A stretch of DNA of 64,000 bases from Euleptes europaea. Lineage: Eukaryota > Chordata > Lepidosauria > Squamata > Sphaerodactylidae. The notes under the pieces were generated by a model. That model saw nothing but the letters and a program-made list of their open reading frames with translations, was not told the origin of the DNA and searched no databases. Each line of letters opens with the position of its first letter. Position 1 is the first letter of the stretch. The DNA lies in NCBI RefSeq assembly GCF_029931775.1, contig NC_079312.1, positions 132,231,872 through 132,295,871 of the forward strand. Direction: 5' to 3'. Positions 10,078 through 21,545 of this stretch are shown one piece after another. The position numbers were made by a program, and so were the translations under genes.

Positions 10078-10285
10078 ATATTTTTGTTACATTTTTGTCC
10101 TACCCTTCCTCCAAGGTGCTCAAGATAATGTATACATGGTAGCACTTCTCTCCACCCTATCTTTACAATAATTGATGGGATATGCTAAGCAGAAGTCACC
10201 CAGTGAGCTTCTTGTCAGAGTGGGGATTTGAATTCGGGTTCGCCTGGTCTCAGTCCAACTTCAATACTTGTTCTACCCCATCCCA
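10078..10285 (-). mobile_element. tRNA-derived SINE
   Basis: On the complement this shows the squamate SINE layout: a tRNA-like head with a B-box-like GGTTCAAAT region, then a body with the equivalent of GACCTTGGGC..GTCACCCAGTG, and a tail. The plus strand reads TCACCCAGTGAGCTTCTTGT. Related copies are at 13738, 25515, 35262 and 40768. Confidence 0.7.
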
Positions 10286-10916
10286 GGATCCCATTATCAC
10301 CTTTTAGAACTTCACCCGTAGATCCATACTGTCCAATCAGCTGGGTCTGGTGACTGCATGTCTTTAAAATGGTACTTTAGCACCTGGAATATGGCTAGTG
10401 TAAGAAAATGACTCAGGCAGATCCCATTCCTTTCCCAGGTGACCCAAATATTGAGAGGCTTACTTCCATGCAGAGCTCTGAAGCAATGCCAATGTAGTAT
10501 TAGACTTATTTTTTCCTTAGCACTTATGTCAGTGATCATTGCCCAAAACCTTCCTAGTCCAGACTGCATCCTTCCTTGTGTTCATTCTTTCCACAGTATA
10601 AGCAAAAGAGTAGAATAGAATTCTCAAATGTGCAGCAACTGAGCTTGACTCCACAAGACCATGCTAGAGTCCTTTTCATAAAACCTTTCCCACAGTTTCT
10701 GGGATGGGTTATTTTATGAAAAGGGGGGGTATCCAAATTTATTATTATTTATAGCTAAAGGCAGTCATCACAATAAGACATGAAAATTAACAGTTCTACA
10801 TAACCTAATAAAATGTAACATAAAATTCACTTTAAGCAGCTGGATGGGTCTAAAATACATTGAGTAGTTTATACCGTCCCAGGAAGGTACTATTTGGTGA
10901 ACTCCACATCTACTCC
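10286..10916. other. No feature recognised
   Basis: Intergenic sequence without a supported feature. Confidence 0.4.
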
Positions 10917-11117
10917 TAGGGTTGCCAACCTCCAGGTCCAATCTCCTGCTATTAGAACTGATCTCCAGCTGATAGAGATCAATTCACCTGGAGAAAATGG
11001 CTGCTTTGGCAATTAGACTCTATGGCATTGAAATCCCTCCCCTCCCCAAACTCTACCCTCCTCAGGCTCCGCCCCCAAAACCTCCCACTGGTGGTGAAGA
11101 GGGACCTGGCAACCCTA
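10917..11117 (+). mobile_element. hAT-type MITE (GTTGCC family)
   Basis: Complete ends TAGGGTTGCCA and TGGCAACCCTA, with the usual interior (CTGATCTCCAGC, CACCTGGAGAAAATGGC). No clear 8-bp target duplication is left. The next copy starts 68 bp downstream. Confidence 0.9.
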
Positions 11118-11184
11118 TACATGTGGATTTCTCCAGCAGGCCCAATAGTGCCTCCCTGAGTCTGATTCAGGCTGGGGAAATTGT

Positions 11185-11396
11185 TAGGGTTGCCAACCTC
11201 CAGGTAATAGCAATAGAAAATCTTCTGCTATTAAAACTGATCTCTAGCCAATAGAGATCAGTTCACCTGGAGAAAATGATCACTTTGGCAACTGGACTGT
11301 ATGGAATTGAAGTCCCTCCGCTCCCCAAACCCCTCCCTCTTCAGGGTCTGCCCCCCAAATCTCCCGCTGATGGCGAAGAGGGACCTGACAACCCTA
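11185..11396 (+). mobile_element. hAT-type MITE (GTTGCC family) with 8-bp TSD
   Basis: Ends TAGGGTTGCCA and TGACAACCCTA, flanked by GAAATTGT (11177-11184) and GAAATGGT (11397-11404), an 8-bp target duplication with one mismatch. Eight bases is the hAT-superfamily length. Confidence 0.92.
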
Positions 11397-11582
11397 GAAA
11401 TGGTGCAAAGTGGGCGGGCACTGCACATATCAGAATTGAAGAGAGCCACAACTCACATTTGATATTGTCGGACTCAGGCACAGCCTCTGTACTCCATATT
11501 GTATAATCTATATAATACTGCTTTCCTCCATTTGGGGGAGAAAAGTACTAGGAGGCTAATATTTTAATAATTTTTAAAGCAG

Positions 11583-11875
11583 AAGAAGAGTTGGTTTTTT
11601 ATGCCAACTTTCTCCACTACTTAAGGCCGACTCAAACCGGCTTACAATCACTTTCCCCTCCCCACAACAGACACCCTGTGAGGTAGGTGGAGCTGAGAGT
11701 GTGTGACTCTCACCCAGCTGGCCTAATGTGTAGGAGCGGGGAAACAAATCCAGTTCACCAGATTAGCCTCTGCCGCTCATGTGGAGGAGTAGGGAATCAA
11801 ACCCGGTTCTCCAGATCAGAGTCAGCGCTCCAAACCACCACTCTTAACCACTACACCATGCTGGCTGTAGTGTAA
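11583..11875 (-). mobile_element. tRNA-derived SINE (AGTGGTTAAGAG type)
   Basis: The complement begins CAGCATGGTGTAGTGGTTAA, an A-box-like tRNA head, and continues into a conserved body. The plus strand ends CTTAACCACTACACCATGCT. It is the same family as the better-oriented copy at 48117-48425. Confidence 0.85.
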
Positions 11876-12021
11876 CTATGTTACAAATGGATGCTATTTA
11901 ATACTAATTGGCTATGAAATACATTATATTTAGCGATGTGTTAGAGGCTATTTGATGAAAGGTCCAATGGAATCAGAGAAAGATTATTTTATATAGTATG
12001 ATTCACCCTGGCTGCATTCAC

Positions 12022-12228
12022 CCTGGCTGCCAACCACCAGGTACTAGCTGGAGATCTCATTCTATTACAACTGATCTCCAGCCGATCGAGATCAGTTCAC
12101 CTGGAGAAAATGGCCCTTTTGCAATTGGACTCTATGGCATTAAAGTACCTCCCCTCCCCAAACCCGTGCTCCTCAGGCTCCGCCCCAAAAATCTCCTGCC
12201 AGTGGAGAAGAGGGAACTGGCAACCCTA
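12022..12228 (+). mobile_element. hAT-type MITE (GTTGCC family)
   Basis: The right end GGCAACCCTA is intact. The left end is altered to TGGCTGCCAACC and follows a short CACCCTGGCTGC duplication. No target duplication is readable. Confidence 0.85.
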
Positions 12229-12984
12229 CTGTATCAACATAATTAAAGGTGTACACAACTACCACAGAAAGCATGTAGACATTTTAAAGACTTTTGCAAC
12301 AAAACAAGATCTACAGTGAACCACACGTGTAATTGATCTTCCCAATAAAATTAAGTTCAAAACTAACCTGCTGAGCCTCTCTTCAATGAAGATGGGCCCT
12401 AGTTCAGTGAAGGTCTAATTACCAATACAGCTAGAGGATGAAAGCCCAAAATGAAGGACTCTCAGATCTGGGCTCTAGTTGTTGTTCAATATGGTAGCAT
12501 ATTTAAGAAAATAAGATTAATAAGTTTCATTTTCAAGTAGGCTCTACTCAACAATGTTGGGGGTGGGGGTAACACCAACATAGTGGAGAAGTTCAAAAAA
12601 GAAAGTCTGTCTGTGGTAGCCAGTGAAACCTCTGTAGAAATCTGATATCAGCCTCAGCAGACTTTCTGTTTGTATGATGTCCTTACGCCTTGGATCTGCA
12701 GTGCAGATTGCATTTCTCTTCCATGCTGACTATTTCTGTCTTGTTTATTATTTCCCATGTTTTACTTTGGTGAGAAACACACTTCACTATGGTCTTCTTG
12801 AAAGAATAATTCTCAGAGAAGGAAGGAGGAATCCTTATGATGACAGGGGAAAGGGCAAAATGCAAAAAGAAGTGGAAAAGAGTGACGAGCACACATGGAT
12901 GTGAAAGAATATGAGTACCATTTAAAACTGTCAAAAATTCTGTAATAAACCATGGTTGTAAATGGACCCTCCATGCTCAGAAGC
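12229..12984. other. No feature recognised
   Basis: Intergenic sequence; the overlapping open frames near 12674-12934 on both strands resemble nothing I know and are probably chance. Confidence 0.4.
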
Positions 12985-13145
12985 AGTCCAGATTTGAATA
13001 TATATTGGGGCCTTGGAGACGAGCAGCAGAGGATTGTTGCCTTCTTGGAGAAGGGTCCCTGCTAGAAACAGGAACCTGCTGGACTAGATAAAGCCCTGGT
13101 CTGATCCAGCAAGGCTGTTCTTGTGTCATGATGACCTAGTTTGAC
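12985..13145 (+). repeat. Interspersed repeat tail (GGTCTGATCCAGCAAGGCT)
   Basis: The segment ending GGTCTGATCCAGCAAGGCTG and TTCTTGTGTCATGATG is a tail I recognise as common in squamate genomes. I cannot name the parent LINE or SINE with confidence. Confidence 0.5.
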
Positions 13146-13324
13146 ATTAATGCCCTATCAAAGCCTACACTCAAGCCCCATATAAACTGTGTTTTGAAGA
13201 TACAGCTTGCATTCATTATGTGTTCATATGGAGGGTTATTTGGGCTGTGAAGAAAAAATAATAGAAACCTGTAGTCTTCTCCACTTTCCTTTTAAGTACT
13301 GATTAATTGGACTAAAAATAAAAC

Positions 13325-13737
13325 TTGGGACTCACTAGTACGGTACTTGCAAGGGGGCATATTATTTTCTCATCCCCCACTATTGCCTTCCCTGGCAGCC
13401 CCAATAACCTCTCCCCTCTCCTGCTTCTTTTTCTCCTTCCCAAATACCAGCCAACCTATATATTCCCCCAGCTTCAGATTTCACTCCCCCTGGCAGCTTC
13501 TACCTGGGGAAACCATGGTCCAGTTGTGTGGTGTTGGCTGCTGGGCTCGGCCCAGTGGCCCAATGGAGAATCCGCAATGATGGGGGGGGGCACCTCATTG
13601 TCCCCTGTATCCCTCCCCACACTATTTCCTCTTTTCTTGGCAACCCCCTATATGCTCGTCTTTCTCTGGTTCTTTTTTTCCTTCCCACCCACAACCAACC
13701 AACATTTTATCTGCTCTGCCCCATCTTCAGGTGTATT
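13325..13737. repeat. Pyrimidine-rich low-complexity block
   Basis: C/T-rich sequence with two loosely similar halves (TTCTCCTTCCCAAATACC and TTTCCTTCCCACCCACAA). The 176-residue open frame here reflects this composition and is not taken as a gene. Confidence 0.5.
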
Positions 13738-13965
13738 TAATTCATCGATACTTCATCTTTCTCCACAACGGGGACCCAAATCAGCTTACATCACTCTCTC
13801 CTCCATTTTATCCTCACAACAGACCTTTGAGATAGGTGAGACTGAGAATGTGTAACTGGTCCAAAGTCACTCAGTGAGCTTCCATGGCAAAGTGGGGATT
13901 GGAACTTGCATCTCTCAGATCCTAGTGCGAAAATCTAGCCCCTACACACTAGTTTTCTGGGGTGT
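13738..13965 (-). mobile_element. tRNA-derived SINE
   Basis: The plus strand reads CTCACAACAGACCTTTGAGA, then TCACTCAGTGAGCTTCCATG, then AGATCCTAGTGCGAAAATCT, the complement of the body and tRNA-like head of the same SINE type as 10078-10285. Confidence 0.75.
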
Positions 13966-14020
13966 CTGGTGTCGAACAATAGCCAGCAACCAGGCCTGGG
14001 TAAGTTAAGTCACCCCGTGG

Positions 14021-14225
14021 TAGGGTTGCCAACTGCCAGGTAGTAGCAGGAGATCTCCTGCTAATTCAATTGATCTCCAGCCGATAGAGATCAGATCGCC
14101 TGGAGAAAAATGTCCGCTTTGGCAATTGAACTCTATGGCATTGAAGTCCCTCCCCAAACCCCGCCCTCCTCAGGCTCCACCCCAAAAATCTCCCACCAGT
14201 GGTGAAGAGGGACCTGGCAACCCTA
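14021..14225 (+). mobile_element. hAT-type MITE (GTTGCC family) with 8-bp TSD
   Basis: Ends TAGGGTTGCCA and TGGCAACCCTA, flanked by CCCCGTGG (14013-14020) and CCCAGTGG (14226-14233), an 8-bp duplication with one mismatch. Confidence 0.92.
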
Positions 14226-14547
14226 CCCAGTGGTTGTTACTGGGTCTGGCCCCATGAGTCCTCCCTCAATGGCCAAAATATCCCTGAAAAGGGCCTTGTA
14301 CCCCCATCCTGCCTTTTAGTGACAGAAAATAAGGATGGAAAGCTGGCAGTATTGTTGTGGTTGTCTAGCAGTGGCCACTGAGGGCATTCATTTCTCAATG
14401 CTACAAGAACTACTTCTATTATTTGCTGGGGGAGTAACTTCCCAACTTTTTAAAGATTTCATATTTTTCTGCAAACCTGGGGCTTTTTCTCAGGTTTGTA
14501 GAAAGATTGCCTCTGAATTTAAGTATCCAAAGATTTGGCCATGTTGA

Positions 14548-15030
14548 AAATTATTTATTTATTTGCAGACTTCGTATCCCATCTTTCCACCCTAACAATT
14601 TAAAACATACATGATAAAATTACATTTTAAAATAATTAAAATCAATCCACCCTCCCAAACACATATCATTAAAACCATTAAAAACAGAGATGAAATACAT
14701 GTAAAACATAAAAACATTGGTTAGGAAGGAGGGATCATTGAGGGAATGCCAGGCAAAACACCTGCTGGTGGAAGATGGCAACAGAAGGGCACAGGCAAAT
14801 CTCTCTGGGGAGAGAGTTCCAGAGTTTTGGTGCCACGACCAAGAAGGCTTTCACATCATAGTTTGATAAAATTACACTTTGGAGGCCCATAGCATCACAT
14901 ATAAGAGTTCTATCGCTGATGGGAACAGTGGTACCCTCATTTTCCCATACATCTCTGTATCTCAAAGGGGACAGTTTTACCACTGGCTGTGCTTCCTTGT
15001 TTCTTTGGCCTTGCAGTGATGCCAACGGGC
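14548..15030 (-). mobile_element. LINE 3' part with ORF2 C-terminal relic
   Basis: A 96-residue minus-strand frame (14735-15025) contains VKAFLVVAPKLWNSLPREIC and ends VFCLAF. This resembles the 'F..aAPrlWNsLP' terminus of L2/CR1-clade LINE reverse transcriptases. The AT-rich stretch from 14548, with TTATTTATTTATTTG on the plus strand, would be the 3' tail. The clade is not settled. Confidence 0.6.
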
Positions 15031-15756
15031 TTGCCTTATTATTGTGGAATGTGTGGCGGGGAATTACTGATCATTTTTATATGCTACCTCAAAAGCAAAG
15101 AAACGATGGGGAAAGTGAAGCAGAACATTCCTGCCCTTGGACATTGCAACAATAAGTGGTTTTAAGTCAAAAGTAATAATAGGAAGTGCAGCAAGACTCT
15201 CTGGATAGTTAGGATGCCACTGTATTATCTTTATTCAAGGCTACATAAAGTTAGGACATTGTTTTAAGCCTTCCATGTTGTAAAGGCATCTCCAAGGTTA
15301 TTGGGGATGAAACAATGTATTTTATATATTTCCTCCCCTGCACATATCAAAAGAAGTGCAGTAACTAATTTTTTGGGGGGTGGGGGGAGAGAAGGTGACG
15401 TAATGCTTCTTGGTTAAGAAGTAAACGTACTCTTTAGCTTATCCTCAAAGCCTAGAAGTCATGATTGGTTTGGAGAAAAATGGAGGGCAGGACTGGGTTT
15501 AAAAAGGCATGTTGGACCCCAGCCCCTGCTATACTTGAAGCAGTGGTCTCAGGGATGGTCGAAGCAGCAATGGTTCATGCAGTGGTTATTTTCCCCACAC
15601 AGAGAATGTACATTTGAAAGATTTGTGATGGAATTCACTCTTTGCCGTACCTCCCCACCCCCATAATCTTCCCCATAAGAAGGATTCCCTGTTTGATTTC
15701 TACACATATCTGAAGAGGAGAGCAGTGACTCACAAAAGCTCATATTAATAAATGTT
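15031..15756. other. No feature recognised
   Basis: Intergenic sequence upstream of the truncated BovB LINE. Nothing supported. Confidence 0.4.
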
Positions 15757-15811
15757 ATTAGTCATTAAGGAGGGGGAGGAACATTAACAATTTGATATAT
15801 GCCAATGATAC

Positions 15812-16128
15812 TGTTAAGTCCGCGTGGGAAGGATTCACGAGATCAGAGACGGAGTTCAACAACACAGCTTTATTTGATTTCAGCACAGAACTAACGTACA
15901 CACTGAACGTGCCCTGCTTATATGCCCCCCTGGCCGCCTGCGGCCACTCCCCCCCTGATCTGTGATAGGGGGGAACACCCTCTCGGTGACCAATGGGACA
16001 TGCTGGCTTAGGGCCAATAGGATCCGTTTGCTTAGCCAATAGGGCGAGCAGGGTTTAGGATCCTTCGTGCGGAACTCAAGCTCCTAAGTCTCCCCTTGCT
16101 TACTACCCTACTAAATACATATACAACA
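15812..16128 (-). repeat. 3' LTR of the Ty3/gypsy element
   Basis: A 317-bp terminal repeat. Read on the element's strand it has CCAAT-type boxes, a TATA-like CATATAAGCAGG and an AATAAA signal in U3-R order. A purine-rich tract, GGGGGGAGGGG, lies directly before it (16129-16142), as expected for the plus-strand primer. Confidence 0.92.
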
Positions 16129-16149
16129 CCCCTCCCCCCTAAGTCCGAG

Positions 16150-19100
16150 CGATCCTAGCGGTGCACTAGGAGCACACATAGTCTTGGAGGTAGCTCGGCG
16201 ATGAGCGGTTCCGCTGGGAACAGCGCGGCGCCGGGACGGGGGCCGTTGGACGGTCCGTTGGCGCTGGATCAATCTCACCCTCGGTTGCTGGGTCGTCGGT
16301 GTTATCCATCGCAGGTAGTGGCAACGGTGGCTCCGTGCGCTCCAGCTGTTCCGTCTCTTTGGTGACGGGGGTCGGCAGTGGTGCGGGAACCGTGGCTGCT
16401 TCCAGCAAGATGGCGGGGCGGCAGCGTAGCTGATCGATGTGGCGCCACAGAACGCGCCCCTCCGGGGTGGCTACCCAATAGGAACGCGCCCGATGGTGTC
16501 CTGGACTGTGGCTGGGATCCAGCCGGGGCCCGCTCTGTAGTTTAGTTCCGAGCAAACATGGGTCGTCCTGCTCAATGACCCTTGGTGTGGCAGTCGAGTC
16601 CTTGTGGCCTGGGTACTCAGGCGCCAGGTCAGGGTGCAGCCAGTCGAGCAGCGTTTTCGGCTGCCGACCCATGAGGAGTTCCGCGGGGCTCTTGCCGGTT
16701 GTGGAGTTCAGTGTGGTGTGCTGAGCTAAGAGGAAGTCCACCAGCCCCCTGTCCCAGTCACGGCGGTCGATGCGCTGTAACACACCCTTTGTCGTTCGGA
16801 CCATCTGTTCCACCTGCCCGTTAGTGGCGGGGTGGAACGGGGCCGAGGTTGCATGGTGGATCAAGTTCTTGGCCATGAAGTCTTTGAATTCAGAGGACGT
16901 AAATTGGGGCCGGTTGTCGGAGACTACGGTGTCGGACAAGCCGTGGGTTGCGAAGACCTTGCGCAGCTCACGGATGACCACACTCGAGGTCATGGAACCC
17001 ACGTCGACCACCTCCAGCCACTTGGAGTAGGAGTCCACGATAATCAAGAATGTCTTACACTGGAACGGCCCCGCAAAGTCTATGTGGATGTGGGACCAGG
17101 GTGTGTGGGTAGACTCCCAGCGCTGGGTCGGGGCCCGTGGCATCTCCGGGCATGACTCCTGGCAGGGTTGGCAACAGCTCATCCACTCCTCAACAGCAGC
17201 GTCGATGCCTGGCAGTCACACATAGCTTCTTGCAAGGGCCTTCATGTGCACGACCCCTGGGTGGCTAACGTGTAGAGCCTCCAGAACTTTCATGCGTAGT
17301 TTGGCCGGAATCACGACACGGCTCCCACACAGCAGGCATCCCTTGTTCAGGGATAGTTCGGTCTGGCGGGAGGCGAATGGTTTGAATTCCCCGTCCGGCC
17401 GGGTCGCCGGCCACCCCTTCCCCACCCAGTTAAGGACCCGGGCGAGGGTGCAATCCTTCACAGTGTGTGCGGCGATGTCTGATGCATGGAGGGGAGACTT
17501 GGGCAGTGACTCCAGGAGCATCACCTCGCAGGCAGGATGAGGGTCAGGATCGGAGGCCTCCAGCAGCAGGCGGCTGAGGGCGTCGACATTGCTGATGGAC
17601 TTCCCAGGCCGATGGACGAGCCGGAACTCGTAGGCGTTAATGAAAATCGACCAGAGGAGCATATGGGGCGACAGGATCTGCGGCGTTTGGCGATCCGGAA
17701 CGAACAACCCCAAGAGCGGCTTGTGGTCCGTCACAATGGTGAACTGCCGCCCGTAGATGAAGTCGTGGAACGTCTTAACGCAGGCCACTACGGCAAGGGC
17801 CTCCCGGTCGATTTGTGTGTAGTTTCGCTTGGCTGGGGTGAGGGTCCTGGAATAGAAGGCGATTGGGGCCTCCCGGCCGTCCGACAACCAGTGCTGCAGG
17901 ACCGCGCCGACGCCGTAGGGCGAGGCGTCACAGGTCAGCACCACCGGCAGTCTCTCGTCGAAGTGGACGAGCAGACTGGATGAGGAGAGGAGGCCCTTCG
18001 CGGCCTCGAAGGCCCGCTGCTGTGGCCTGCCCCACACCCACTGGGTCGATTTGTCCAGGAGGCAGTGGAGGGGTTCGGCAACAGACGCCTTATTGGGCAG
18101 GAAGGAGTGGTAGAAATTTAAAAGTCCCAAGAATGCCTGAAGCTCCTGTTTGCACTTGGGCGGGGGAGCACTGTGGGTCACCTTTACCACAACACTTTCG
18201 ATGGGGTCGGGTGGATGCCGGCAGCATCGATGAGGTAGCCCAGGAACTCCACTTGCGGCAAGCCCAGCTGGCACTTGTCGCGTTTGACGGTGAGCCCCGC
18301 GGTCCTGAAACGGCCAAGCACCAGGCGGACGCTGTCTAGGAGTTCCCCCTCAGAGGCAGCGGCAATCAGGACGTCATCGAAATACGGGACGACACCAGGC
18401 AGGCCTTTCAGGAGGTCCTCCATGATGTTTTGGAATATCCCTGGGGCAGTGCTGACTCCGAACTGCAGGCGGGTCACCCGGAAAGCGCCTCGGTGTATGA
18501 CGATGGTCTGCGCCTCCGCCGAAGACTCATCAACCGGCAGCTGCTGGTACGCCTGGGCCAGGTCAAGTTTGGCGAAGACCCGGCCCCCAGTGGGGGATGC
18601 CAGAAGGTGGCTGACGACAGGCACGGGGTACGCATGACTCTGAAGGGCCCGATTCAGGGTGCACTTGTAGTCCGCGCAGATGCGGACGTCCCCGTTCGGC
18701 TTCAACGGAGTTACAATCGGAGTCTCCCACCTCTCTTTGGGCACCGGAACCAGAATGCCCTGGGCGATGAGCCAATCGAGCTCCACATCGATCCAATCCT
18801 TGAGCGCGAAGGGGATGCGGCGGGGCTTCAGGCGGATGGGGGCGGCGGCAGGATCGATGAGGAGGCAAACAGGCGGCCCCTTGTAGCAACCCAGGGGGCC
18901 ACGCCAAACATCCTCGAACTCAGACCAGACAGATTTGAGCGACGCCTGACTGAGGTGGTGGAGGCCCGTGATATTCAGTCCGAGGGCTTTGAACCACTCA
19001 AACCCCAGTAGGCTGGCCCTCAACCATGACGAGGAGCAGGCGGCTGGTGAGGGACCCGTATCGCACGGACACGTGAGTGACACCCAAAACCCGAACACAG

Positions 19101-19300
19101 TGACATTGGAAATCCGTGATGATGAGACTGGAGGGCTCCAGCTCGGGCAGCGGGGCGTGCTTGGCAAGGTCCCGGAAAGTGTCCTCGGAAATGATGGAGA
19201 GAGCGGACCCGGAATCCACTTCCATCACGCAGGGGGTCCCCTCGATGTAAATGGTGGTAGAGAGCTTGTCGATGCCATGGACCTTGAGCAGGGCGAGGGT
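16150..19300 (-). pseudogene. Ty3/gypsy pol region (fossil)
   Basis: Domains in order on the minus strand: aspartic protease near 19200 (VDSGSALSII), reverse transcriptase at roughly 18300-18900 with PYFDDVL, RNase H at roughly 17500-18050 (TCDASPYGVG, TDHKPLLGLF), the integrase zinc region near 17250 (HPGVVHMKAL), the integrase core at roughly 16600-17120 (HIDFAGPF, DSYSKWLEV), and a Pro-rich tail. The reading is broken. Expression from gag by frameshift or read-through is usual in this family. Confidence 0.88.
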
Positions 19301-20232
19301 GTGGATGCGGCGGCGGTTGCGGCGGCCCCGGCACGGGGACTCGTAGTCATCGTCCTCGGAGTGTGGACCGGTCGGGTGGCGCCATCCTTCTTCTCCTGGC
19401 GAGGCGGCTTCCTCAACGAGCGGCAGACCTTGGCGATGTGGCCGGATCGACCGCACGCCTTGCAACGTGCATCGCGGAACCGGCAAGTGCAGCGGTCGTG
19501 GGGGTTGCCCCAGCTGGCGCAGGCCCTCGACGGCGGGTCCCGTGGCTTGGGCGCCCTGGCGGACATCTTGTGGGCCTCGTTCACAGAGTCGCCGTCACTG
19601 GCGTCCCCAAAATGGATGGGGGCTGCTTTGCGGGGCGGGACTGCGGCGGCGCGGTCACGGCGGTGGTCGCCCCTGGCTGCAGTTTCGGTTGCGGTGGCCT
19701 CCTCAACAGTGGTGGCCAGAGTCACTTCCTTCTTGGCCACGATGCGGCGGCGGACCTTCTCGTTGCGGAGGCCGAAGGTGAGGTGGTCCCGCAGGGCCCT
19801 ATCGAGGTCCTTGAAAACGCAGAACCTCGCGATCTGGTGCAGTGCCACGAGATACTCGGCGATGGACTCTCCGGGATCCTGGTCACGCAAGTGGAATTCC
19901 AGGCTTTGGGCCATCTGAGTGGGCTGTGGAGCGAAGTGTGCGCCCAGAGTCTTCATGATGTCGTCAAAGGACGAGGCGCTCAGCTTCGCCGGGGCCAGCA
20001 GTGTCTTGGCCAGCTGGAACGTTCGGGGACCGCAAACACTGAGGAAGGCGTTGCGCTTCTTCTCGGCGTCTGTCACAGAGTTGGCGGACAGGAAGAAAGT
20101 AATGTGGTCGGCATAACTCTCCCACTCGCAGGGTCGGGAGATGTCGAAGTCTTCTACGGAGCCGATGGCGCGGAGTGTGTCATCTCTCCCGAGAATCCAG
20201 TGAATCAGCAATCGGGCCTGCTGCCTGGACAC
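19225..20232 (-). pseudogene. Ty3/gypsy gag region (fossil)
   Basis: Encodes a capsid-type helical region (VEDFDISRPCEWESYADHI, HFAPQPTQMAQSLEF) followed by a basic stretch and a CCHC zinc knuckle, CKACGRSGHIAKVC. This fits a Ty3/gypsy Gag polyprotein. Confidence 0.85.
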
Positions 20233-20365
20233 AGCGAGGTCGCGGAGCGGGTCAGCCGGCGTGTGATTCAGCGTTGCGGACCGAGCTGCCTACCGGTCAC
20301 TGTGAACGGCGGAATGAGAGTGAGTCAGCAGGTCAGTTGGGCTGCTCCCCAGTCTTCATCGCCAC

Positions 20366-20683
20366 TGTTAAGTCCGCGTGGGAAGGATTCACGAGATCAG
20401 AGACAGAGTTCAACAACACAGCTTTATTTGATTTCAGCACAGAACTAACTTACACACTGAACATGCCCTGCTTATATGCCCCCCTGGCCGCCTGCGGCCA
20501 CCCCCCCCCTGATCCGTGATAGGGGGGGAATACCCTCTCGGTGACCAATGGGACATGCTGGCTTAGGGCCAATAGGATCCGTTTGCTTAGCCAATAGGGG
20601 GAGCAGGGTTTAGGATCTTTCATGCGGAACTCAAGCTCCTAAGTCTCCCCTTGCTTACTACCCTACTAAATACATACACAACA
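20366..20683 (-). repeat. 5' LTR of the Ty3/gypsy element
   Basis: A 318-bp terminal repeat nearly identical to 15812-16128. The interior just inside it, on the element's strand, begins GTGGCGATGAAGACTGGGG, the expected primer-binding-site position; the primer tRNA was not identified. Confidence 0.92.
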
Positions 20684-21192
20684 GATACACAACTGGCAGA
20701 AAACCGACAACTTTAAACAACTACTGCTGAAAGTTAAAGGAGAACGTGCCAAAGAAGAACTACAGATTAACATCAAGAAGACAAAAGTAACGATTACTGG
20801 GGAATTACTCAACTTTAAGTCTGAAAATGAGGAAATTAAATTGTTCAAGACTTTCTATTCCTTGGTTCCATCATCAACCAAAAGGGAGCTGCAACCAAGA
20901 AATCAGAAGCAGATTGAAACTGGGAAGGGCAGTCATGAAGGAACTAGAAAACATTATTTAGTGTAAGGATGTGTCACTGGTAATCAAGATCAAGTTATTT
21001 CATAATATAAGTGGGTTCTAGATCAAATCAAGCCTGAACTGTTCCTAGAAGCTAAAATGACTAAACTGAAGCTATCTTACTTTGGTCACATTATGAGAAG
21101 ATAAAAGTCACTGGAAAAGACAATAATACAAGGAAAAGTTGAAGATGCAAGAAAAGAGGAAGACCCAATATAAGTTAGATTGACTCTATAAA

Positions 21193-21411
21193 TAGGGTTG
21201 CTAGCTCTGGGTTGGGAAATACCAGGAGATTTTGGGGGTGGAGCCTGAGGAGGGTGAGATTTGGGGAGCGGAGGGACTTCAATGGTGTGTAATGCCATTG
21301 AGTCCATCTTCCAAAGTGGCCATTTTCTCTAGGTGAACTGATTTCTGTCACCTGGAGATCAGTTGTAATAGCGGGAGATCTCCACCCACCACCTGAAGGT
21401 TGGCAATCATA
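21193..21411 (-). mobile_element. hAT-type MITE inserted in BovB, perfect 8-bp TSD
   Basis: Flanked by exact TCTATAAA copies (21185-21192 and 21412-21419). The left end is TAGGGTTGC and the right end is the decayed GGCAATCATA. The orientation is opposite to the copies at 10.9-14.2 kb. It interrupts the BovB 3' region. Confidence 0.93.
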
Positions 21412-21545
21412 TCTATAAAGGAAGCCATGGCCTTCAGTTTGCAAGACCTGAGCAAGGCTGTTAACAATAGGACATTTTGGAGGACATTGATTCATAGGGT
21501 CACCATGAGTCAGAAGCCACTTGGCAGCAATTAACACACACACAC

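Larger units (their letters stand above)
15807..20688 (-). mobile_element. Ty3/gypsy LTR retrotransposon (fossil)
   Basis: A full-length element, 15812-20683, with two LTRs of about 317 bp in TG...CA form and an exact 5-bp target duplication GATAC (15807-15811 and 20684-20688). On the minus strand it has gag, then protease, reverse transcriptase, RNase H and integrase in the Ty3/gypsy order. The LTRs differ at only about 10-12 positions by eye, so the insertion is fairly young, perhaps of the order of ten to twenty million years if a slow reptile rate applies. The interior is broken, with about three interruptions in pol. No chromodomain is visible and the tail after integrase resembles the Mag/SURL-like clades, but the clade is uncertain. 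It interrupts a BovB LINE. Confidence 0.93.
15757..21545 (+). mobile_element. BovB (RTE) LINE, 5'-truncated, split by two later insertions
   Basis: LINE sequence occupies 15757-15811, 20684-21192 and 21412-21545. The left piece reads INNLIYANDT, the degenerate YADD reverse transcriptase motif, and breaks at an LTR retrotransposon. The middle continues with segments such as LKLSYFGHIMRR and KSLEKTIIQGKVE, typical of the BovB C-terminus. The right piece carries the BovB tail (GGGTCACCATGAGTCAGAAG) ending in (CA)n. A hAT-type MITE occupies 21193-21411. The coding frame is heavily decayed and the 5' end is missing. Both inserted elements are younger than the LINE. Confidence 0.88.

Noticed and set aside
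13325-13855. 176-codon open frame on the plus strand
   Set aside because: It lies in a pyrimidine-rich block running into a SINE, has a low-complexity Ser/Pro/Leu/Phe composition, no domain and no splice context.
16150-20340. Plus-strand open frames across the LTR element
   Set aside because: They are complements of the gag-pol coding sequence in a GC-rich region and have no independent similarity.
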